NCBI RefSeq assembly: GCF_000314005.1
Contig: NZ_JH980292.1
Span: forward strand, 310,001-374,000
Direction: 5' to 3'
Length of the DNA: 64,000 nt
Origin: Spirulina subsalsa PCC 9445
Lineage (GTDB): Bacteria; Cyanobacteriota; Cyanobacteriia; Cyanobacteriales; Spirulinaceae
Shown in pieces: positions 1 through 10,101 of the stretch (its first letter is position 1; the number at the start of each line of letters is the position of its first letter). Made by a program: the position numbers and the translations under genes. The notes below the pieces were generated by a model. The model did not search any database. It was given only the letters and a program-made list of their open reading frames with translations, and had not been told where the DNA came from.

Positions 1-1928
1 CCTTGGAACAACTACAACGTTCTCGTCAACGGCTCCAAGAATTAGATGCGCTCAAGTTGGAGGTGTCCCCTCTGTTGGAACAGCGTCACCGTTTGGGGAT
101 GGAAGTGGAGCGAGTTCGCGCCCGTTATCAAGCGCGCTTGGAACAGTTGCAAGTGACTAAGGGGAGGATTGAGGAACAAATCTCCGCGATTCCTCAGTTG
201 CGACAACGGATTTTAAGTGTTGATGCTCAGGTGGTGGCGTTGGAAAAAAAACAGGTCTATCGGGAACGAGTGCATGATAAGGGACAAGAACGGAACTTGT
301 TCCGCAGTCGTTTGGAGGAGCAGGAACGGCAGAATGAACAGCAAATTGGGGAGTTACAGCAAAAGCTGGATTTATTGGCGGTGCAGGGGGCAGTCTGTCC
401 CTTGTGCGATCGCGCTCTTGATGAAGACCATCGCCGCCATGTGATCGAAAAAACCCAAGCGCAACAGGAACAACTGCAAAAACAAATCTGGGCGATTCGA
501 GAAGATATGGCCACTTGTGAGCGAGAGTTAACCAAACTGCGGCAGGAATATAAACAACTGGAGCAAGAATTAAAGGTGCATCCCACCTTGACTCAAGAAC
601 GAGGCCAGTTAGAAGCCCAGTTAGAACACAGTTGTGAGCAGTACGAACGACTGCAAGAACTTGAAGAGGAGATGAGCGAGTTAGAACGCTCTCTGACGGT
701 GGGGGGCTATGCCCTAGAACTCCATCAGGAACTGCACCAACTCAATGAAAGGATAGTGCAGTTAAACTATGATGAACAAACCCATGCGTTAGTGCAGGGG
801 GAGGTGAAACAGCGACAGTGGGCGGAAATTAAACAGTCGAAAATTGACGATGCCAAGCGGAAACAAGGGGAGTTAGCCCGTCAACGGCCCCAATTGTGCG
901 ATCGCCTGACCCAAATCCAACAACAGATCGCCCAACTCGAACAAAACTCCGATCTGCAACGGCAGATTCAACAAGTCAAAGCTCAAATGAGCGCCCTGGG
1001 CTATAATCGTCAGGAACATAGTCACCTCACCGAAACCTTGCGCGCCATGCAGGGGGCCGAACTGCGCTATCATCAACTCAAACAAGCTCAGGCCGAACTG
1101 CCCCAAGTCCAAGGTCAAGAGGAGGAAAAACGGCAGTTATTACAGGTGCGAGAACAAGATCGCCAGAACACGGGGCAAGAGATTCAGCAGTTAATCAGCC
1201 GCATGGCAGAAATACCCGACTATCGCCCCCAAATCCAAGCCTTAGAACAAACCCTACAAGAAAATCGACAGGCGTTAGATCATCGGATTGCCGAACAAGG
1301 GCGCTTAGGGGAACAATTGCGCCAACTTGAACACTACGAGCAGGAATATAAACGGACTCAGGAAAAGATTCAAAAGGTCCGCCAACAGTACCGAGTCTAT
1401 CAGGAACTGAGCCAAGCCTTCGGGAAAAATGGCATTCAGGCACTAATGATTGAGAATATTCTCCCCCAACTTGAAGCCGAAACTAACCAGATTCTCGCTC
1501 GCTTGACGGGGAATCAACTACACGTTCAATTTATTACCCAAAAGGTAAGCAAGAGCAATCAAGGCAAGAAAAACGCCAAAATGATTGACACCCTAGAGAT
1601 TCTGATTGCTGATGCCCAAGGGACCCGCGCTTATGAGACGTATTCCGGGGGCGAGGCCTTTCGCATTAACTTTTCCATTCGTTTAGCCCTAGCGCGACTG
1701 TTAGCCCAACGTTCTGGGGCATCATTGCAAATGCTAATTGTCGATGAGGGATTTGGCACCCAAGATGGGGAAGGATGCGATCGCCTCATTGCCGCCATTA
1801 ACGCCATTGCCAGTGATTTCGCTTGTATTTTAGCCGTTACCCATATGCCCCAATTTAAGGAAGCGTTCCAGTATCGGATAGAAGTACAGAAAACGGAACA
1901 AGGTTCTCAGTTGCGAGTGTTGAGTTAG
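1..1928 (+). CDS. sbcC: SbcC-type exonuclease ATPase subunit (3' part)
   Basis: This is the C-terminal part of an SMC-like ATPase; the gene begins before the window, so the N-terminal Walker A half is missing. SbcC pairs with SbcD as a DNA end- and hairpin-processing nuclease in the cytoplasm. Seen here: long Gln/Glu/Leu-rich coiled coils on both sides of a zinc-hook motif CPLC (about residues 132-135 of the visible part), then the ABC signature YSGGEAFRINFSIRLALA, Walker B LIVDEG and a final ATPase segment ending in a histidine-containing switch (AVTHMPQF). Together these identify the SbcC/Rad50 family. No SbcD is visible, so it may lie upstream or elsewhere. Confidence 0.9.
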   Translation, partial: LEQLQRSRQRLQELDALKLEVSPLLEQRHRLGMEVERVRARYQARLEQLQVTKGRIEEQISAIPQLRQRILSVDAQVVALEKKQVYRERVHDKGQERNLFRSRLEEQERQNEQQIGELQQKLDLLAVQGAVCPLCDRALDEDHRRHVIEKTQAQQEQLQKQIWAIREDMATCERELTKLRQEYKQLEQELKVHPTLTQERGQLEAQLEHSCEQYERLQELEEEMSELERSLTVGGYALELHQELHQLNERIVQLNYDEQTHALVQGEVKQRQWAEIKQSKIDDAKRKQGELARQRPQLCDRLTQIQQQIAQLEQNSDLQRQIQQVKAQMSALGYNRQEHSHLTETLRAMQGAELRYHQLKQAQAELPQVQGQEEEKRQLLQVREQDRQNTGQEIQQLISRMAEIPDYRPQIQALEQTLQENRQALDHRIAEQGRLGEQLRQLEHYEQEYKRTQEKIQKVRQQYRVYQELSQAFGKNGIQALMIENILPQLEAETNQILARLTGNQLHVQFITQKVSKSNQGKKNAKMIDTLEILIADAQGTRAYETYSGGEAFRINFSIRLALARLLAQRSGASLQMLIVDEGFGTQDGEGCDRLIAAINAIASDFACILAVTHMPQFKEAFQYRIEVQKTEQGSQLRVLS

Positions 1929-2172
1929 TAGGGGAGAAACCCTATCGGCTTCCTTCGTTAGGGGAGAAATTCGGGCAACTAAACGCTATAAAGAGGTTCT
2001 CAATTTGGATGTGTTTCAGTTCACAACCCCATCCTTTGATTGAGGTGGGGAAAAAATCAGGGGGTGGAGCGTCAAAATTGATCATTATTCCCTGGGCTGG
2101 ATTGCTCCATAGAGGCCTGAAAGCTATACTCAATGATCAACGTGCCACTAAACCCCAATCCCTAGGCTGTTC

Positions 2173-3228
2173 ATGAGCGATTTACAACAGGAAATACAAC
2201 AACAGGGAGCGACTTTCTCCCCAGAGAGTCCCAGTCCCTTGGGGAATGACTCAGAAGCCTATCTGAGCATCATTTCAGGCTCCGGGGTGTGGATGTATCT
2301 TCCCGCTCAAAACGGATTGTTAGAACTCTCAGACCAAGACTGTCGGCAATTCCTCCACAATCAAAGCACAAATCAAATCCAAACGCTCAAACCCGGAGCG
2401 GGCTGTCAGACGGTTTTTGTCACCTCCACCGCTCGCACCCTTGATTTAGCCACGGTTTACGTCACAGAAAACAGTGTCTTAACCCTCGTTTCCCCCAGTC
2501 AACGGGAAAATCTGCTCCTTTGGTTAGACCGCTATCTATTCCCAATGGATCGGGTTAAAATTCAGGATATTTCCGCAGAATTCGCCGTTTTTCGCCTGTT
2601 TGGGGTCTTTAATGAGGAAAAAATCAAAACCTTGGGGTTAGAAGCCTTACAGGGGCAGCCAGAAGCCTCTCACGGAGTCTTTAACCTCGGAGGGGTAGAG
2701 GTACGGGTGGCGGTGGGCAATGGTTTAGGTCTGCCCGGTTATACCCTGATTGTGCCTCAAGCTCATGTTGCCAGTCTGGGGGAGACGTTGAGGGATTTGG
2801 GGATTCAACCAGTGGGGGAACAGGTTTGGGAACAATTGCGCATTCGCCAAGGTTGTCCAGCCCCGGAATTAGAACTCACGGAGGACTATAACCCCCTAGA
2901 AGCGGGATTATGGGGCGCTATCTCCTTTAATAAAGGCTGTTACATTGGTCAGGAAACGATTGCCCGCCTCAACACCTATCAAGGGGTGAAACAGCGCCTT
3001 TGGGGGGTGAAATTGAATCAAGGGGTTTCCCCCGGCCAAGCGGTGAAGGTGGGGGAACAGAAAATCGGAGTTCTGACCAGTTGCACCAGCACCCCCGATG
3101 GGATTTGGGGTTTAGCCTACATTAAAACTAAGGCCGGAGGGGCAGGTTTAACGGTACAGGTGGGGGAGGCTACGGGGGAAGTGGTGGCTGTTCCTTTTCT
3201 GACCCATGAGTATGTTACAGGGTCGTGA
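2173..3228 (+). CDS. ygfZ: YgfZ/GcvT-like folate-binding protein
   Basis: The protein (351 aa) belongs to the YgfZ branch of the aminomethyltransferase fold, which binds tetrahydrofolate and supports maintenance of iron-sulfur enzymes. The diagnostic motif KGCYIGQE is at about residues 254-261, with Cys256 as the family's conserved cysteine. A GcvT-like N-terminal domain precedes it and a small barrel-like C-terminal domain follows. The stop codon TGA (3226-3228) lies inside an IS200/IS605-type right-end relic that begins at 3225, so the original C-terminus may have been altered. The last 14 bases overlap the convergent TrpD-like gene. Confidence 0.88.
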   Translation: MSDLQQEIQQQGATFSPESPSPLGNDSEAYLSIISGSGVWMYLPAQNGLLELSDQDCRQFLHNQSTNQIQTLKPGAGCQTVFVTSTARTLDLATVYVTENSVLTLVSPSQRENLLLWLDRYLFPMDRVKIQDISAEFAVFRLFGVFNEEKIKTLGLEALQGQPEASHGVFNLGGVEVRVAVGNGLGLPGYTLIVPQAHVASLGETLRDLGIQPVGEQVWEQLRIRQGCPAPELELTEDYNPLEAGLWGAISFNKGCYIGQETIARLNTYQGVKQRLWGVKLNQGVSPGQAVKVGEQKIGVLTSCTSTPDGIWGLAYIKTKAGGAGLTVQVGEATGEVVAVPFLTHEYVTGS

Positions 3229-4309
3229 ACTTACCCCACCCTGCCGTTGGCGAGGAAGGGAATTCCCCAACATTTTTGTTAATTTGCTCTAATTTAGCCG
3301 CTACCTGCCCACTTTCCAGTAGGTTTTGAGCTTGTTGGATGCCCTCGGAGAGTTGGGCGACTTGACCACAACGCCACAGATAAAAGCCCCCATTCCACAG
3401 GACCGCCGGCCAGAGTGGGGACGTTTGTCCTGCAAGGGTGGCGCGGATTTGGCTGAGTAACTCTTCTGGGGAGTTTAAGGGGACTTCTGTTCCCCCTAAA
3501 CCGTAATCCCGGGCATGGAGTTTGAGGCGTTCTCGTGCCTCGAAATTGCCGGGATCGTGACAGGTTATAATGGCGGTGCGATCGCGAGGTAAATCACAAC
3601 TCCCCTCTAAACCCTTAATTAACGTATGTTTCCCCACCTCCCGCCATCTCAACGCCTCTTGGATAAAATGTTCCGTCGGGGGATGCACATATCCCGCCAG
3701 CAGGTGATAATTCCCCTCATAGGGCGACCAAATCAACTCTAAAGTCGCAAAGGGTGGACGCTTGCCGATTTCGTCCCGATAGGTGGTGAGAGCGTCAAAT
3801 CCCGGAAAATGGGCAGGGGTATAAAAGAAACCTAGCCCGGTTGTTTCCAGCATCTTCTGGACAGCATCGAGAGTTAAGGGGCGAAAATCTACCCCCAAAG
3901 CTTGCCAAATTTGCACCAGGGGAATTCCGTATTTAGTGGGCATAGCGTCCCCCCCATGCAGAACCACAGACCGCCCAGAAGCCGCTAAAATCAAGGCTGT
4001 GAGAACTGTAACCGGGGCTGTGCGCGATCGCCCATCATAGGGAGTCCCCAACACCAGCACCTCAGATTCCCCCCCCACATCCCCCAAACGAGGACACAGT
4101 TCATCATAAGCCTCCAACATCCCCGCCAACTCCTCCCCCGTCGGCCGCTTAATCCGATGAGCAATCAAAAACGCCCCAATTTGAGCCGGAGTCGCCTCCT
4201 CTCTCAAAATCATCAAAGTAGCGGTTTTGGCCTCATCCCAAGTCAAATTCTTCCCCGTATGGGGACCACTCCCGATTTTTTTCAGCAAATCACGAAATAC
4301 AGCACTCAT
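3215..4309 (-). CDS. Anthranilate phosphoribosyltransferase-like protein (TrpD2/YbiB type)
   Basis: The 364-residue protein has the nucleoside phosphorylase/TrpD fold: a helical N-terminal domain (about 1-75, with the ATPAQIGAFLIAHRIKRPTG segment) and an alpha/beta domain with the glycine-rich GRSVVLHGGDAMPTKYG region around 130-150. Cyanobacteria commonly carry such a TrpD paralogue besides true TrpD. The family binds nucleic acid or phosphoribosyl substrates, and this member's substrate is unknown. The last ~20 residues, rich in Ser, Pro, Thr and Gly, are encoded by the IS200/IS605-type relic at 3225-3266. The C-terminal tail is therefore probably acquired, and the reading frame overlaps ygfZ. 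Confidence 0.8.
   Translation of the reverse strand: MSAVFRDLLKKIGSGPHTGKNLTWDEAKTATLMILREEATPAQIGAFLIAHRIKRPTGEELAGMLEAYDELCPRLGDVGGESEVLVLGTPYDGRSRTAPVTVLTALILAASGRSVVLHGGDAMPTKYGIPLVQIWQALGVDFRPLTLDAVQKMLETTGLGFFYTPAHFPGFDALTTYRDEIGKRPPFATLELIWSPYEGNYHLLAGYVHPPTEHFIQEALRWREVGKHTLIKGLEGSCDLPRDRTAIITCHDPGNFEARERLKLHARDYGLGGTEVPLNSPEELLSQIRATLAGQTSPLWPAVLWNGGFYLWRCGQVAQLSEGIQQAQNLLESGQVAAKLEQINKNVGEFPSSPTAGWGKFTTL
3225..3266 (-). repeat. IS200/IS605-type right-end relic
   Basis: On the minus strand this reads GGAATTCCC, an imperfect hairpin (CCTCGCC/GGCAGG), then GGGTGGGG and a terminal GTTCAC. A near-identical copy (about 54 bases including flank) lies at 24297-24353. The layout GAATCCC, hairpin, GGG, TCA(A) matches the right end of the intact tnpB element at 28766. 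It supplies the stop codon of ygfZ and the tail of the TrpD-like gene. Confidence 0.6.
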
Positions 4310-4342
4310 TGATTAACTCTTCAGACCTTCTTGAATCCTATC

Positions 4343-5113
4343 CTAATCCATGGCAATTCCCGCACTCATCACCTGAGAGGAAGCACCCCCTTGAGGATAG
4401 TCCAGTAAGCGCTGGAAAGAATAACCCATCCCCCGTTCCGTGATGATATATTCCGGTTGTTTGGGGTCGTTTTCAATCTTGCCCCGTAACCGGGAAATAT
4501 GAACATCGACTAAGCGTAAATCCCCCGTTTGACGAGGAGTATAACCCCAAATCGCCTCTAGAATCTCCGCTCTAGAAATCGGCTCCCCCGCCTGACGAAT
4601 CAACAGTTGCAGCACATTAAACTCAATTTCAGTCAAGCGGACAATACTATTGCCAGAAAATACCTTGCGCTTGTTGGTGTCTACCGTCAGTTTACCAATC
4701 CGCAAGACCCCGCCATCAGGATTAGAACGGTATTCTGTCTTTTTCACCCGTCGTAAAATGGTACTAATCCGGGCTTCTAGTTCTTTCGGAGAAAAAGGTT
4801 TTACTAAATAATCATCTGCTCCAATTTGCAACCCTGTAATCCGGTCTGCAACATCGGATAAAGCCGTGAGCATAATGATAGGAATTTCAGAGAATTTTCG
4901 TATTTCTTGACAGATATAATAGCCATCTCCTTTGGGAATCATAACATCTAAAATGACCAGATCGGGAGACTCTTGATCAAATAATTTCAAGGCTTCCTCT
5001 CCGTCCGATGCGGTGACGACTTCATAGCCCACCATCGAGAGACGAGTTTCTAAAATTCGCCGCACCGCAGGCTCATCATCTACGACCAAGATTTTTGCAT
5101 TGTGGTTGTCCAC
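4343..5113 (-). CDS. rpaB: OmpR-family response regulator RpaB
   Basis: This is a two-domain transcription factor. The receiver domain has KILVVDDE, phospho-acceptor Asp56 in LVILDVM, and the TALSDVADRITGLQIGADDYLVKPFSPKELEAR stretch typical of RpaB/Ycf27. The winged-helix DNA-binding domain follows (about 140-245). In cyanobacteria RpaB controls high-light genes and phycobilisome-photosystem coupling and is essential. I choose the GTG at 5113 because it gives MDNHNAKILVVDDE, like family starts, and has GGAAGG five bases upstream; a TTG at 5146 would add 11 residues. RpaB versus its paralogue RpaA is judged from the receiver sequence. Confidence 0.88.
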   Translation of the reverse strand: MDNHNAKILVVDDEPAVRRILETRLSMVGYEVVTASDGEEALKLFDQESPDLVILDVMIPKGDGYYICQEIRKFSEIPIIMLTALSDVADRITGLQIGADDYLVKPFSPKELEARISTILRRVKKTEYRSNPDGGVLRIGKLTVDTNKRKVFSGNSIVRLTEIEFNVLQLLIRQAGEPISRAEILEAIWGYTPRQTGDLRLVDVHISRLRGKIENDPKQPEYIITERGMGYSFQRLLDYPQGGASSQVMSAGIAMD

Positions 5114-5226
5114 GTTCCCTTCCAGACTAACTTTGCGTCTGTCCAATTGTTATCAAGGTTATAACTATTCAAATAATAGCATGAGTCTTTTTACTTAAGC
5201 AAACTAACTAAAAATAATAAAAAAAT

Positions 5227-5292
5227 CTGACCTTTTAACACAAATTTTGTTATAATCCCAATGAATTTATCTCGCCTAGACTCCGGGCGAGA
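5227..5292 (+). promoter_or_regulatory. Promoter with extended -10 and leader hairpin
   Basis: TGTTATAAT (TATAAT at 5251-5256) is a consensus extended -10 box, with a weak CTGACC about 18 bases upstream as a possible -35. The leader then has a seven-base stem, TCTCGCC (5270-5276) with GGCGAGA (5286-5292). It precedes the small open frame at 5313 and then truB. No start site was mapped; this is inferred from motifs. Confidence 0.5.
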
Positions 5293-5312
5293 AAATCAGG
5301 GGAGTTTAAATT

Positions 5313-5441
5313 ATGTTTACAATTTTATCATTGCTGATCCCCGCCTGTTATTATCAAGGGCAAAATTCGGTCTGCACTCTGACCCAAGGAAGATATTGCC
5401 CTGGGCTATGTGAAAATGGCTCACGGAGTAGGGCTGACTGA
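5313..5441 (+). CDS. Possible small secreted cysteine-containing peptide (42 aa)
   Basis: I do not recognise this short frame. It begins MFTILSLLIPAC, a hydrophobic segment with a lipobox-like IPAC, and continues with three more cysteines (C21, C29, C33) in a polar tail. AGGGGAG lies eight bases before the ATG, and a strong promoter-like sequence and hairpin precede it. It ends 42 bases before truB. It could be a small lipoprotein or secreted peptide, a leader peptide for truB, or a chance frame. No arginine or lysine precedes the hydrophobic stretch, which weakens the signal-peptide reading. Confidence 0.3.
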   Translation: MFTILSLLIPACYYQGQNSVCTLTQGRYCPGLCENGSRSRAD

Positions 5442-5483
5442 GTAGGGTCTACCGAGTCCTGATAATTAATAATTAATAATTAA

Positions 5484-6371
5484 TTGCCTGTGTTTGGCTT
5501 CTTAAATCTTAACAAATCGGCTGGTTTGACATCTCATGACTGTGTGGCAAGGGTGCGACGACTGCTGAAACTGAAGCGCGTAGGACATGGCGGAACCTTA
5601 GACCCGGCAGCAACGGGGGTTTTGCCCATTGCCTTGGGTCGGGCAACGCGCTTGTTGCAGTATTTGCCCGAGGGCAAGTCCTACCGGGCGCGCATTCGTT
5701 TAGGGGTTCGTACCAGTACGGATGATTTAGAGGGAGAGGTTTTAGGGACGACTTCAGCCGAGGGGGTAACACGGGAGGCCGTGGAGGTGTTGTTAGGGGA
5801 GTTTGTGGGAGAAATTGAACAGATGCCGCCTGTGTATAGTGCCATTAAGCAGGGAGGAAAACCCCTGTATGCCAGGGCAAGGGCGGGGGAAGTGGTAGAA
5901 GTACCAAGGCGATTGGTAAAGATTGACCGGGTGGCGCTAGTGAGTTGGCAGACTGGGGAGTGGCCGGAGTTGGAGGTAGACATTGATTGTGGGGGCGGGA
6001 CTTATATCCGGTCGATTGCCCGGGATTTGGGGGAAAAATTAGGGGTAGGGGGGACGCTAGCGCATTTGACGCGGACGTTAAGTTGTGGCATGAGGTTAGG
6101 GGAAGGGGTGACGTTGGAGGAGTTGGCGGCACAGGTAGAGGGGGGCAGTTTTAGTCCTTTGGGGGTGGATATGCCTTTAGGACATTTACCCAAGGTGGTG
6201 TTAGGGGAGGAGGAAGCCCAACGTTGGTGTCAGGGTCAAAGGGTGTTGTTGTCGGAGGAGGTGGGAGGGGCTGTGCTGCGAGTGTACAGTGAACAAGGCT
6301 TTCTCGGTGTAGGTTTAGGTCAGGGGGAAGGGGAGATGAGGGTGTTGGTGCCTAAGACGGTTGTTTATTAG
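5484..6371 (+). CDS. truB: tRNA pseudouridine(55) synthase TruB
   Basis: TruB converts uridine 55 in the T-loop of tRNAs to pseudouridine. The 295-residue protein opens with GFLNLNKSAGLTSHDCVARVRR and has the catalytic motif GHGGTLDPAATGVLP, with Asp40 as nucleophile. Further TruB signatures are YSAIKQGGKPLYARARAGE and CGGGTYIRSIARDLG. A C-terminal PUA-like tail follows from about residue 215. The start is a TTG, chosen because MPVFGFLNLNK matches the family N-terminus; there is no clear ribosome-binding site. The coding strand is very G-rich compared with the following gene. Confidence 0.93.
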   Translation: MPVFGFLNLNKSAGLTSHDCVARVRRLLKLKRVGHGGTLDPAATGVLPIALGRATRLLQYLPEGKSYRARIRLGVRTSTDDLEGEVLGTTSAEGVTREAVEVLLGEFVGEIEQMPPVYSAIKQGGKPLYARARAGEVVEVPRRLVKIDRVALVSWQTGEWPELEVDIDCGGGTYIRSIARDLGEKLGVGGTLAHLTRTLSCGMRLGEGVTLEELAAQVEGGSFSPLGVDMPLGHLPKVVLGEEEAQRWCQGQRVLLSEEVGGAVLRVYSEQGFLGVGLGQGEGEMRVLVPKTVVY

Positions 6372-8342
<1,971 letters not shown>

Positions 8343-8394
8343 TTTTATTGTTTTGTTGGGTTACGCTTTTCCTGTGCCTAACCTACGGGGTGAT

Positions 8395-8514
8395 TATACC
8401 CAATGAAATAGACTTGAGGGCAAAAGCCTGAATTTCCCCTGTTCCCTGTTCCCTGTTCCCCCTTCCCCAAACCTCCCTCTACTGCACACAACTCAAGTTA
8501 AATTGGTTGGTATA
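8395..8514. repeat. MITE-like repeat, family B (copy 1)
   Basis: The ends are imperfect inverted repeats: TATACCCAATGAAATAGACT at the left, and at the right the complement of TATACCAACCAATTTAACTT. The interior has GGGCAAAAGCCTGAATTTCC and heptamer repeats. A second copy is at 42698-42797 and a fragment at 21701-21747, which shows it is dispersed. Confidence 0.6.
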
Positions 8515-8516
8515 AG

Positions 8517-8566
8517 AAACCCGGTTTCCCCCTGTCAGAACAAGCAGAGAAACCGGGTTTTTTCAG
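8517..8566 (+). terminator. Rho-independent terminator after pgm
   Basis: AAACCCGGTTTC (8517-8528) pairs with GAAACCGGGTTT (8549-8560), followed by a run of T. It lies between convergent pgm and gifB and mainly terminates plus-strand transcription. Confidence 0.75.
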
Positions 8567-8629
8567 ACAGGTATTCAGGACTAGCAAAAGCAATAGGTCA
8601 CTACAAATGCTGTTCCTGAACTCAACACA

Positions 8630-9022
8630 CTAAACCAACTGTGCAGTTAAACCAATCTCTTGGGCGGCACGATTGAACATCACCCGTTGACGGTGTAAAT
8701 TATCCCGTTGATTTTGCCAGAATAAGGCACAAGCTTTCTGACGAACAGAAGGATGAGAATTAACGGTTTCTTGAACAGGTGTATTGCCGTTCCCTGAGTT
8801 ATTGCTCTCAGCACCTGTGCGATAATGAACACCCCGATAGATTAAATCTAACGTTGGTTTTTGAACCGGGGGTTTTTGCAGATTGCGGAATCGCCATTCC
8901 AAACCGCGATACTTACCCGTTACACCCATTTCTACTGTGTCCACTGGGCTGGGTTGATAATCGTAAGTAACACCGCGATAAGTGAGTTGCGTAGTTTTCG
9001 ATTGCGCAGTTCTCGTTTGCAT
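8630..9022 (-). CDS. gifB: Glutamine synthetase inactivating factor IF17 (GifB)
   Basis: GifB binds and inactivates glutamine synthetase when nitrogen is plentiful. The 130-residue protein has two DUF4278-like repeats (LTYRGVTYDY... and LIYRGVHYRTG, about 13-70), a linker, and a C-terminal IF7-like tail (about 93-126) ending RVMFNRAAQEIGL, whose arginines correspond to the GS-contact region of the family. I choose the ATG at 9022 because GGAGG (9031-9035) sits eight bases before it; an ATG at 9037 would add five residues. The assignment is strengthened by the upstream glutamine riboswitch and NtcA box, the known control layout of gifB. Family assignment is from recalled sequence features, not a search. 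Confidence 0.85.
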   Translation of the reverse strand: MQTRTAQSKTTQLTYRGVTYDYQPSPVDTVEMGVTGKYRGLEWRFRNLQKPPVQKPTLDLIYRGVHYRTGAESNNSGNGNTPVQETVNSHPSVRQKACALFWQNQRDNLHRQRVMFNRAAQEIGLTAQLV

Positions 9023-9064
9023 GGTCTTCGCCTCCATAGCGAGCGTATCGTGTTCGTTAAATGA

Positions 9065-9144
9065 GGCGCGTTCCTTCGGGATGGCTCCCTACTTCCGTCT
9101 CCCAAGAGGGGGACTCTCAACTTAGAGTCTTTTGGGGATGAACG
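9065..9144 (-). promoter_or_regulatory. Glutamine riboswitch (glnA RNA type)
   Basis: On the minus strand the leader reads CGTTCATCCC, a variable stem-loop, GGGAGACGGAAGTAGGG and finally CCCGAAGGAACGCGCC. The P1 pairing CGTTC/GAACG, the core ACGGAAGTAGG and the closing CCGAAGGAACG are the hallmarks of the glutamine aptamer described for cyanobacterial gifB leaders, where glutamine raises expression. It ends about 30 bases before the gifB ribosome-binding site. Confidence 0.85.
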
Positions 9145-9159
9145 ATTGTTTTTGTTTCT

Positions 9160-9173
9160 GTATCTATTGTTAC
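9160..9173 (-). promoter_or_regulatory. NtcA-binding site upstream of gifB
   Basis: The sequence GTA-TCTATTGT-TAC is a perfect GTA-N8-TAC NtcA palindrome. It sits 16 bases before the riboswitch, about where the promoter should be. That position fits repression, as known for gif genes under nitrogen limitation. The start site is not mapped. Confidence 0.75.
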
Positions 9174-9277
9174 CGTTTACTCGAAAAATGTCAAGGGGGG
9201 AGGGAAAAATTCGAGAAACCCAGTCTAGGTGTGCCTCTCAAGCCCTACCGAGAGCCTTGCTACCCTTCCGATTCGTA

Positions 9278-9410
9278 GATTGTAGGGTGCGTTAGGCGCT
9301 TTTTAAAACTGGAATCAAACTCAACCAAGTTTATCAGCGCCGTAACGCACCACAACCTTACTGATTCTTGTGATTTCCCCTTCAACCCAGTGCCTAACAC
9401 ACTCTACGGG
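9278..9410. repeat. 133-bp MITE-like repeat (copy 1)
   Basis: It begins GATTGTAGGGTGCGTTAGGC and ends with CCTAACACACTCTACGGG, which is roughly the inverse of its start, so the ends form a terminal inverted repeat. A copy at 10102-10234 differs at only six positions. The two flank the Uma2 gene as direct repeats. The rest of the 9023-9414 gap is the gifB leader and promoter; I see no gene there. Confidence 0.75.
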
Positions 9411-9414
9411 AAAG

Positions 9415-10029
9415 TTAAGCCTCAAAAATCTGTTTAGCCGTTAAGTCTAATTCAGGAAAAGCCACAGACTCAACCTTATCATTCCCTCGGAATTGCTTAA
9501 CTTCATACTCCCCATTAACCATTATATAAATTGAAAGGGTGGGAGATTTGGGTTCACCAATAAAACGCCGTCCTCCTAACCCTAAATAATCCACAACCCA
9601 ATATTCTGGGATTGCCATTAATTCATAATCTCCAGCTTGTCTCAGATAATCATTCTGCCAGTTAGTGCTAACCACTTCCACCACTAACCGCACCGAACTC
9701 CCCAAGGTAATAATAGACTCTTTTTGCCAACGAGGTTCGTTACTTAACTCGCCTTTATTCAACACGATTATATCTGGTTGATAACCTGATTCATTGTCAT
9801 CTAAGGGTTTCAGCAAACAGTCACCGGGGATAGAGTAAGGTAATTCGCAACGGTCAATTTGAACTGCCAATTTTAAGCAGATAAATCCTATAATACTAGA
9901 GTGAGATCCTGTTCCTAACGGCATTTCTATAATATTCCCGCTGTGTAGTTCATACCTGCGTCTGGCATTTTCTGGATACCAGGTTACAAATTCATCAAAG
10001 GATATGGGTCTGGTAATGGTTTGAGTCAT
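9415..10029 (-). CDS. Uma2-family putative endonuclease
   Basis: Uma2 (DUF820) proteins have a PD-(D/E)XK nuclease-like fold and are highly multiplied in cyanobacteria; their cellular role is not settled. This 204-residue protein shows the usual order: ISFDEFVTWYPENARRRYEL at the N-terminus, then YQPDIIVLNKGE (candidate metal-binding Asp), VRLVVEVVSTNW (candidate Glu), DYELMAIPEYWVVDYLGLGGRRFIG and the hydrophobic C-terminus. The ATG at 10029 (MTQTITRP) is preferred over one nine codons upstream. The gene sits between two 133-bp direct repeats and has no evident operon partner. Confidence 0.8.
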   Translation of the reverse strand: MTQTITRPISFDEFVTWYPENARRRYELHSGNIIEMPLGTGSHSSIIGFICLKLAVQIDRCELPYSIPGDCLLKPLDDNESGYQPDIIVLNKGELSNEPRWQKESIITLGSSVRLVVEVVSTNWQNDYLRQAGDYELMAIPEYWVVDYLGLGGRRFIGEPKSPTLSIYIMVNGEYEVKQFRGNDKVESVAFPELDLTAKQIFEA

Positions 10030-10101
10030 AATCAAAAGGCAATAGGCGATCGTCACTAATGAATGATGCTATAATTTTCCTAGCTTAATGTATTTAATCC
10101 A

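Noticed and set aside
2020-2062. Hairpin CCCCATCC...GAGGTGGGG as a terminator of the sbcC gene
   Set aside because: It is followed by A, not T, on the plus strand, and preceded by T on the minus strand, so it does not have terminator form.
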